DNA from: Aliibacillus thermotolerans
Lineage (GTDB): Bacteria > Bacillota > Bacilli > Bacillales > Marinococcaceae
NCBI RefSeq assembly: GCF_027853235.1
Contig: NZ_WKJG01000032.1
Span: 1 to 38,356 of the forward strand
DNA length: 38,356 bases
Reading direction: 5' to 3'
Shown: in pieces, positions 31,760-38,356 of the stretch
How the letters are laid out: the number at the start of each line of letters is the position of its first letter
Numbering within the stretch: the stretch's first letter is position 1
Made by a program: the position numbers and the translations under genes
The notes under the pieces: generated by a model
Told to the model about the DNA's origin: nothing
Seen by the model: only the letters and a program-made list of their open reading frames with translations
Database searches by the model: none

Positions 31760-33709
31760 TTATGAGCTGATATTAACCTTGGAAGCTTCTTTTCTCTTTG
31801 TTCCCCATTGCCATAGCAATAGTCCAATTAGGAGCACAAGACCTATCACATCCGTCCGTGTACTAGATTCAATCATTAAAAATCCTGCGATTATCAATAG
31901 AAAGCGTTGAATGAGCGATACATTCGTTAACAACCATCCCTGTAAACCTGCTGCTAATCCTACTGCTCCCAGTGTAGCAGTTAAAATCGGAAGTAAACTT
32001 TCACTAATGGAGTCAATATCAAGAAGCAAAGCTGGTTCAAATATAAAAAAGAAAGGCAATAAAAATCCTGTAAGTCCTAACTTCACCGCTGTGAGGGAAA
32101 CTTTGTTTTGGTCAGCTCCAGCAATGCCTGCTCCCACGTAAGAAGCCAATGCTACAGGAGGAGTAATATTAGACAAGCATGCATACAATAGCACAAACAT
32201 ATGGGCCGCGATTGCTTCTACCCCCAAATCAATCAATACGGGTGCTGCCACTGTCGCTACAATGACATAGGCTGCTACTCCAGGAACACCCATGCCAAGT
32301 ATAATACTCATTAACATAACAAGCACGCTTGCAAGTAATATGCTTTCATTGGTGTAGTTCATAATTGCATAACCAACGTTGAGTCCTAAACCAGTTAGAG
32401 AGACCGTTCCAATAATTACACCAATCACTGCACAAGCTACACCGACCCCAATTGCTCCTTTTGCTCCTTCTTCCAGTGCTTGTGCAATCTTTTTGAATCC
32501 CATCCGAGTTGGCTTTCGGAACCAACTTGCTAGAATACAAGCAAAAATTGAAAATACAGCAGCATAAATCGGAGTGTATCCTTGAAAAAGCATGATAATA
32601 AGTACAATCAACGGTAAAGAAAGGTGCCCTTGTTTCATGAGCACTTCTTTTACTTGTGGTATGTTATCTCGTGAAATTCCTTTCAATCCGAGCCGCTTTG
32701 CTTCATAATGCACAACAAGAATCAACGTAAAATAATAAAGAAATGCAGGAACAATTGCAGCAATCATTACGGTGGTATAAGGAACACCTAAATATTCGGC
32801 CATCACAAAGCCTGCTGCTCCCATAATTGGTGGTGCAAACTGTCCGCCAGTGGAAGCTACCGCCTCAACCGCTGCAGCAAAACGAGCTCGGTAACCATTC
32901 TTTTTCATCATTGGAATCGTAATTGTTCCAGTTGTAGCTACATTTGCCAATGCACTACCGTTAATCATCCCCATCAAACTGCTAGCCAAAACTGCTACTT
33001 TTGCTGGCCCTCCTGGTGCTCTACCAGCAATAGTTAGTGCCAAATCATTAATAAATTGGCTAAATCCACTGATCCGCAAAAATGCCCCGAATAAAATAAA
33101 CAGGAATACGAAAGTTGCAGATACACCGATCGCAATTCCAAAGACACCCTGGCTACCCCAAAACATATGATCAACCACTCGATTTACACTAAATCCCCCA
33201 TGACCAAACATCTCGGGTATATAATTCCCAAAAAAGTTATAGAGAAGAAAAATGAACGCCAGGATGGCTAAGTTGCCTACAACCCGGCGAGCCGCTTCAA
33301 ATATTAAAAGCACTCCAATGGCACCGATAATGTAGTCCATTTGAAGTAAATAACCACCGCGCAGAGCAATCTCACTATAATTTACTAGAAAATAACCAAA
33401 CACAACAATGGTAAGTAAAATACAAATCACATCAAAAAAAGTGGGAAAGCGCACAGTTCCTCCCTTTTTTCGAAAGGCAGGAAAAAGTAAAAAAGTCATG
33501 GTCAATAAAAACATCATATGCCAAGCCCGCAACCTCATTGCATCTAGAACCCCTGTGCCAGCAGCGTATATTTGAAATATTGACCAAATGATAGCCAAAA
33601 CGGTTACTATGTAAGCAGCTTTCCCAACATATTCTCTCATTTTGAAATCGCTAGCCGCTTTTTCAGCAATCTGATCGGAAAGTACTGGTTGCCCCGTTTG
33701 AGTTGTCAT
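31760..33709 (-). CDS. TRAP transporter fused permease (DctQM-type)
   Basis: 649 residues with about 16 or 17 membrane segments. The N-terminal DctQ-like part (about 30-150) is fused to the DctM domain. The DctM landmarks are LFGAFLRISGFSQFINDLALTIAGRAPGGPAKVAVLASSLMGMINGSA and VASTGGQFAPPIMGAAGFVMAE (split here only to indicate positions about 207-285). A duplicated motif (GMGVPGVAAYVIVATVAAP) is near 455. Fused QM permeases typically pair with TAXI receptors. It uses the Na+ (or H+) gradient. First gene of a two-gene operon; the 253 bp upstream contains its promoter region. Confidence 0.92.
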   Translation of the reverse strand: MTTQTGQPVLSDQIAEKAASDFKMREYVGKAAYIVTVLAIIWSIFQIYAAGTGVLDAMRLRAWHMMFLLTMTFLLFPAFRKKGGTVRFPTFFDVICILLTIVVFGYFLVNYSEIALRGGYLLQMDYIIGAIGVLLIFEAARRVVGNLAILAFIFLLYNFFGNYIPEMFGHGGFSVNRVVDHMFWGSQGVFGIAIGVSATFVFLFILFGAFLRISGFSQFINDLALTIAGRAPGGPAKVAVLASSLMGMINGSALANVATTGTITIPMMKKNGYRARFAAAVEAVASTGGQFAPPIMGAAGFVMAEYLGVPYTTVMIAAIVPAFLYYFTLILVVHYEAKRLGLKGISRDNIPQVKEVLMKQGHLSLPLIVLIIMLFQGYTPIYAAVFSIFACILASWFRKPTRMGFKKIAQALEEGAKGAIGVGVACAVIGVIIGTVSLTGLGLNVGYAIMNYTNESILLASVLVMLMSIILGMGVPGVAAYVIVATVAAPVLIDLGVEAIAAHMFVLLYACLSNITPPVALASYVGAGIAGADQNKVSLTAVKLGLTGFLLPFFFIFEPALLLDIDSISESLLPILTATLGAVGLAAGLQGWLLTNVSLIQRFLLIIAGFLMIESSTRTDVIGLVLLIGLLLWQWGTKRKEASKVNISS

Positions 33710-33962
33710 GATGTCCCCCTTCCCACAGTATAGTCAGACCATAGTGATGTAAAAATTTTCTTACTTTTTTAGATGACGACATTACTAATTCTATTTATTT
33801 TGTAAACTATTGTCAATCCTTCTTTGCTTACTGCAGCTGTGAAGAGTAAATTTTATTAAATCTCTTCCAATCAATAAAAAAGGTTGAGTCAATTAAAGAA
33901 TATTCAATAAATGATTGAACCCAATTTTTGCTAAAAAGCTAAGCCAATTTTTAAAAATTGTT
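33710..33962. other. Intergenic region, TRAP promoter side and IS edge
   Basis: AT-rich. It must hold the TRAP operon promoter, but no hexamer pair stands out. GGTTGAGTCAAT (about 33885) and ATTGAACC (about 33935) are partly complementary and could mark a hairpin near the edge of the decayed insertion sequence. Confidence 0.4.
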
Positions 33963-35222
33963 TTAAAAAACTGGGTACTTTTTTAACTGAAACTTTTTCT
34001 TTTTACCACAACTAAACCTAATTTGTATTGGATTAGCTAATTGTTGAATATCCTCGTCTGTTAATTTGCGGGTACGTATCGCTTCTAACAGAATTGAGGA
34101 TATTTCTTTTGCTGTTTTCTTAAAATGCTTCAAAGCTTTGCTTCCATTTTCAAATAACTGCATTAGAATATCTGCAATCTGTGTTAGAAGGTAGTGATTC
34201 TTCATCGCTACATAATGGCGACTACTGGCATGTTCAATGTGATACCGAATATTTTTTTGACGATTAAAGCCCTGGTTTTCAATCTTCCAACGGCTTCGCC
34301 CCGCATAAATTAGTTTACGTGCATTTCGATTTGTTACCTTGATATTTGTGATAAATGTAAAAGTCTTTTTCTCCTGATTTTTAACGAAGTGATATTCAAG
34401 TATGTTCAATGTTCTTTGATTATACGCAATATCGTTCACCCAGCATATGTCTTCTGATAGATTTTCCATCGCCTTAATCTCTTGAAATTCTTTGGCAACG
34501 CTTTTGATTTTACCTTCTTTAAATCGCATCATGTACTTCCACCCGTACTTATCGCATTCGCAGGCATAAAGACTATCTCCTAGGATGCATATGGGTAATC
34601 TCTTAAATGCTTGTTTTATTTTTTTGGCCAACCGATAAAATGCTTTTAGTTCACAATCTTGTTTAGATACATCCTCCGATTCGTTTTCAATAAACTCGGA
34701 AGCTGTACTTAGGACCATGTCACCTACTACCAGTTTGGCTTCAAGTACATGATGCATGTATACAGTCTTTTTCTCACCAGTTGCTTTATCGGTATATTCC
34801 CGTCTTAAGCAATGGTCGCAATGCTTTTGTTGAAAACTAAAAAGCCCTGTCCCATCAATGATGATTCCCCAGTATTTCCCGTTTATCCGGTACCGATCAA
34901 AGCAATTGTTTGATCATGTGCGTTCGGACTTTTTCCAGTTCTGTTGGTTCCAGTCTGGATAAAAAGTCATTAATAGTATCGTAATGTGGCAGCTCTTTCA
35001 GCTCACTGCATCCCACTATCTTTTGGAAATTATGGATACAATAATCAAAGGCATTTTTTAAAATGGTTATCATAAGTAGGATATCACTATTATAGGTAAC
35101 ATAGCTTTGATGCCTTGGATCATTTATTCCATTAAGTTTATCATCTCAATTTTTACAGAAGTGTTTTCTGACTTTTTCCTTGTATCTTTTTCACATTCTC
35201 TTTTTTCTTTTCTTGTCACCAT
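33963..35222 (-). pseudogene. Decayed DDE transposase (IS4-like superfamily)
   Basis: Starting from the ATG at 35222 (GGGGAG before it), the first 32 codons run into a stop. A shifted frame gives DDKLNGINDPRHQSYVTYN... to IKQLL (stop), and a further shift gives RYRINGKYWGIIIDGTGLFSF and continues into the intact 264-codon stretch ending at 33963. DDE positions are recognisable: IIIDGT, ILGDSLY and RWKIENQ (the YREK-type Glu region). At least two frameshifts make it inactive. The exact IS family is unclear; the element's outer ends were not found. Confidence 0.78.
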
Positions 35223-35232
35223 ATTTAAAACT

Positions 35233-35298
35233 CCCCAAAATATACTAATTTAGCTGTTTAATATAACCATATTATCCCATATTTCGTATATTTTGGGG
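35233..35298. repeat. 13-bp inverted repeat between two IS remnants
   Basis: CCCCAAAATATAC (35233-35245) and GTATATTTTGGGG (35286-35298) are perfect complements separated by 40 bp. They lie right before the DDE transposase start. They may be the transposase-binding end of that IS (inner and outer copy) or a promoter operator. No matching end was found near 33960. Confidence 0.5.
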
Positions 35299-35347
35299 TA
35301 TACTTTGTAGAAAATTATCACGAAGAATTTTTATTCTTCAGCGCTGA

Positions 35348-36523
35348 CAATCTGTTATTAATAAACATCTTGTAGAAGGAATACCTTTTAAACAATTAGC
35401 TCGAAAATATAATATTCCGTCTCATGAGACGGTCAGGAAATGGATAATCAAGTATACTAGAGAGGAAGAAATCAGGAGTTATTCTCCAAACCCCGAGGTG
35501 TATACTATGAAGAGTCGCAAAACTACACAAGAAGAGAAAATGGAGATCGTTAAATATTGCTTGAATCAAGGTTTATCTTATAAATAAACCGCTGAAAAGT
35601 ATCGAGTTTCATATAACAATGTCTATTCGTGGGTTAGGAAATACAAAGAACATGGTCCTGACGGACTAGTAGATGGACGAGGTCGCGGAAAGCCAGACAA
35701 AATTCAAACAGAGGAAGAAAAGTTACGAACAGAAATTGCAGCATTAAAAGCACGAAATGAGTACCTTGAAACAGAGAACGCTGCGCTAAAAAAGTTAGAA
35801 GAAGTGGAAAGAGAGTTGATGTTACAGAAACGCGGTATGAGGCAGAGTACCAACCATTAAAAAGCTGGAAAAACAAGGATTCAAAATAACTATACTATGT
35901 GAAGCATTAGGTGTGAGTCGCTCAGGTTATTATAAATGGGTGAAACGGAAACCAACGAAAACAGAAAAGCGCTTAAGACACTTGATTAATTGCATTCAAA
36001 AAGTATATGACGAACATAAAGGAATTTATGGTTATCGCCGAATCACGATCTATCTCAATCATTATCTTAACGCCTCAGTGAATCATAAATGTGTTTACCG
36101 TTTGATGAGGTTACTAGAGTTAAAAGCCGTCATCCGTCGGAAACGTTATACCTACAAGCCACATAAACCACAACATATAGCTGAGAATGTTCTAAATAGA
36201 GAATTCCAAGTCGACTATAAAGCAATGGGAGTTTTATTAACAGATATCACATAATTCAAGTATAGAGGCCATTCAAAAGCGTATTTAAGTGCAATTTTAG
36301 ATTACGGTGAAAATAAAATTGTAGCCTATAAATTATCCCGACATAATAACAATGCCTTAGTACGTGATACAGTCACTCAGATTAAAGATTCCATTATTCC
36401 AACGAAGACATTATTTCACAGTGACCGTGGCTTTCAATACACGTCCCATGGATTTAAAGACTTCGTGAAAGAAAACAAAATTATCCAGAGCATGTCACGT
36501 GTTGGTAAATGTATTGATAACGG
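35348..36523 (+). pseudogene. Broken IS3-family transposase (orfA-orfB), 3' end cut off by IS21-like insertion
   Basis: orfA (35348-35860) lacks a start (it opens after TGA at 35345). It holds two helix-turn-helix parts (FKQLARKYNIPSHETVRKWI and KYRVSYNNVYSWVRKYKEHG) and a coiled coil, with TAA at 35585-35587. A further lost base near 35850 breaks the orfA-orfB join. orfB (HTH_21 ALGVSRSGYYKW, then rve) has TAA at 36252-36254 right after the first Asp (TDIT), keeps the second Asp (FHSDRGFQYTS), and ends at GKCIDNG before the catalytic Glu, where the IS21-like element starts. Four lesions, hence dead. Confidence 0.88.
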
Positions 36524-36584
36524 TGTATTTTGCAATAGAAAAGTGCAGAAAAATGCAATTAAAAATACAGAGATTTGCCACCCT

Positions 36585-37310
36585 TTAATTCCTTTTTGAC
36601 AATGCGTGTGACAGTCTATAGCTTTCACCCTGGAATGAGATGATGTGTGCGTGATGAATTAGCCTGTCCACTAATGCTGCTGTTAATCGAGAATCAGTAA
36701 AGATTCGATTCCACTGACTAAATTCTAAGTTTGATGTAATAATTATGCTTTTTTGTTCATAAAACTCCGATATAATTTGGAATAATAATTCCGCCCCTTC
36801 TTTACTAAATGGTAAGTAGCCCATTTCATCTAAAATAACTAAATCTACTTTCTCCATACGTTTTCTAAATGTTGATAATCGATTCAATCGTAATGCATGT
36901 TCTAACTCTTCAACTAAATGGGCAACACGATAAAATCGTACTTCATAACCTTGTTCACAAGCCTTTCTTCCTAGTCCCGTTGCTAAATGTGTTTTTCCCG
37001 TCCCAGGTGATCCAACTAAAACTACGTTTTCTCGGTTTTTAATAAAATTCAGGCTACACAATGCCTCTTTGGTTAAATGATGAGGGAACCGAATTTGTTC
37101 GGTCCACTCATAATCTTGTAAACTCTTCTTATCCAAGAACTTAGCCTTTTTTATCAAGCGAGTCGTTCTCGCTTGTTCTCTTAATTTAATTTCCTCTTGA
37201 AGAAGCTCATACAAGAATTGTTCAGGTGTATCAAATGATATTTGCTCATATACATCGGCAACATAAGCTAATCTCAATGATTTGCATAGTTCCTTGATAT
37301 CCTGTTTCAT
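36585..37310 (-). CDS. istB: IS21-family transposition helper ATPase IstB
   Basis: 241 residues, DnaC/DnaA-like AAA+ ATPase. Walker A VGSPGTGKTH (99-108), Walker B VDLVILDEMGYLP (about 154-166), sensor 1 IIITSN (about 190-195) and the IstB ending VDRLIHHAHIISFQGESYR are present. It cooperates with the IstA transposase in target choice and strand transfer. Its ATG overlaps the istA stop (ATGA). Full length, no lesion seen. Confidence 0.95.
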   Translation of the reverse strand: MKQDIKELCKSLRLAYVADVYEQISFDTPEQFLYELLQEEIKLREQARTTRLIKKAKFLDKKSLQDYEWTEQIRFPHHLTKEALCSLNFIKNRENVVLVGSPGTGKTHLATGLGRKACEQGYEVRFYRVAHLVEELEHALRLNRLSTFRKRMEKVDLVILDEMGYLPFSKEGAELLFQIISEFYEQKSIIITSNLEFSQWNRIFTDSRLTAALVDRLIHHAHIISFQGESYRLSHALSKRN

Positions 37311-38356
37311 CGAATTGCCTCCTCTCTAGGTGCCAATGAATCATACTTATTCCAATCTACTTCATAAGGATTACTTTCACTAGCTAATTTGTCCTGTGCT
37401 ATTAATTCATAAAATTCTTCATTAATCCTCTTCAAATCATAAGAAACTAATAAACTAGCTAGGCTTTCTAACCGTTTTCGACGAATGTTTAAATTATCTA
37501 CTAACAGAAATTCTTTAATTCTACCCGGTAAATACTTGTTATAACGCGAATATTCAACAACCCGGGGCTTCTGAATCCATGTTTTAATTATAGAAAGCCA
37601 TGGTAATGCTTTTCGCTTTTTCATATATGGACGATAATCATCTAATAAAATCTCACCGTTAGGTGAAACAACCTTTAGCTGGTCCCAGGTTAATATCAAT
37701 TGTAACTGACTATAATTTCCGCCTCTCGGTACATGAACTAACATCTGATCAACCTTCACTTCGTTATATTTATTCACTTTGAACAGTTGCTCTTTAAATA
37801 CAGGATAAGTTTTTTCTGGTAATGCTAGAAGATATTTCTTTTCTTCCTGCCATAAGTCTTCAATGCGCACATTTTTGGAATAATGGATTCTATTACGATC
37901 CGCCTCTAATTTAAGAAATATTTGATTGGTTAAATCTTCATAACTATTCATAATCGGTGCTGTAGTAAAGAAGTTATAGCGTACATATCCAACTTTGTTT
38001 TCCACATTACCTTTTTCATGTCCACTTCGAGGATTACATACCTGTACATCGAAACCATAATAGTTTTGAAATTGAATGAATTCATCCGTTAATTGAGCCT
38101 CTTCCATTTTTGATCTTGTTTTTTTCACCGCTGGAGTTAAATTATCAATTCTTATCTTTCTCGGTACTCCCCCAACCTGTTTAAATAGTGTGTTTAGACC
38201 ATGTAAAAAGCATTCTTGATTCTCAGCTAGCAGAGGAACTGCAAAACCAGCATTACTATTAGGAAACGACATTACTAATGAATGAATATCTACTATTTCT
38301 CCATCTTGTACTGCTTCCATTACTCCAAAATCTACTTGTGCTTCACCCGGAGGGTG
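37307..38356 (-). CDS. istA: IS21-family transposase IstA, N-terminus outside the window
   Basis: The frame is open to the window edge. The first visible residues HPPGEAQVDFG precede the internal Met at 38320, so the gene continues beyond 38356. The rve/DDE core is visible: Asp in AQVDFG, Asp in RKIRIDNLTPAV, Glu in GHEKGNVENKVGYVR, followed by the Mu-type C-terminal domain. No lesions in the visible part. It catalyses strand transfer with IstB. Confidence 0.95.
   Translation of the reverse strand, partial: HPPGEAQVDFGVMEAVQDGEIVDIHSLVMSFPNSNAGFAVPLLAENQECFLHGLNTLFKQVGGVPRKIRIDNLTPAVKKTRSKMEEAQLTDEFIQFQNYYGFDVQVCNPRSGHEKGNVENKVGYVRYNFFTTAPIMNSYEDLTNQIFLKLEADRNRIHYSKNVRIEDLWQEEKKYLLALPEKTYPVFKEQLFKVNKYNEVKVDQMLVHVPRGGNYSQLQLILTWDQLKVVSPNGEILLDDYRPYMKKRKALPWLSIIKTWIQKPRVVEYSRYNKYLPGRIKEFLLVDNLNIRRKRLESLASLLVSYDLKRINEEFYELIAQDKLASESNPYEVDWNKYDSLAPREEAIR

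Larger units (their letters stand above)
36524..38356 (-). mobile_element. IS21-family insertion sequence, partial (runs off the window)
   Basis: The left end TGTATTTTGCAATAGAAAAG (36524-36543) begins exactly where the IS3-type orfB reading is broken. AT-rich repeats (TGCAATAG, TGCAG, TGCAAT) follow, like the multiple transposase-binding sites of IS21 ends. istB and istA follow on the minus strand with 4-bp overlap. The other end and any target duplication lie beyond 38356. Confidence 0.88.

Overview
The window is low-GC Bacillaceae-type chromosome. This is suggested by AGGAGG ribosome-binding sites with TTG/GTG starts, Fur boxes, a yybP-ykoY (Mn2+) riboswitch before a YkoY-like TerC gene, a YdhG relative and a group IIC intron closely resembling the Oceanobacillus iheyensis intron. 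The genus cannot be fixed. No rRNA, tRNA or CRISPR array was seen.

Layout. 1-218: 5' end of a group II intron (minus strand), inserted just after a terminator hairpin. 0.4-6.7 kb: an AraC/GyrI-type regulator, then a drug/peptide-resistance-like module (response regulator, ABC ATPase, ABC permease, histidine kinase). The module is led by a small permuted papain-like hydrolase and faces a membrane-anchored hydrolase of the same fold. Two four-copy CTTAAG-type arrays with identical geometry mark probable response-regulator-controlled promoters. 6.7-7.7 kb: three-gene operon with an ArsR-like repressor. 8.0-13.5 kb: Fur-controlled siderophore uptake (ATPase, two permeases, lipoprotein, AraC remnant) and a Fur-boxed ferredoxin/flavodoxin-NADP reductase-like gene. 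13.6-14.0 and 25.9-26.3 kb: two inverted copies of a short element bounded by terminal inverted repeats, each filled with tandem 52-bp dyad units. 14.2-15.5 kb: c-di-GMP pair (EAL and PilZ). 15.8-20.9 kb: frameshifted ydhG, riboswitch-controlled ykoY, a membrane-protein/two-component operon, and an MhqO-type dioxygenase with an MhqR-like operator. 21-29 kb: RDD protein, AraC-NTF2 pair, AhpD-like protein with a membrane partner, OmpA-like lipoprotein, short UvrA paralogue with a membrane protein. 29.7-33.7 kb: prephenate dehydratase and a TAXI-TRAP transporter. 33.9-38.4 kb: nested insertion sequences (decayed DDE transposase, broken IS3-type element, intact-looking IS21-type istA/istB running off the end).

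The themes are envelope stress sensing (two two-component systems, a peptide-type ABC pump, hydrolases), metal homeostasis (Fur, Mn riboswitch) and small-molecule detoxification, set in a region with much mobile-element activity. The most unusual items are the two 52-bp-repeat elements and the duplicated operator array that ties the hydrolase gene to the ABC/two-component module. Several genes carry single-base lesions (ydhG, a small membrane ORF, the IS genes). These may be true decay or, where they fall in A-runs, sequencing errors.
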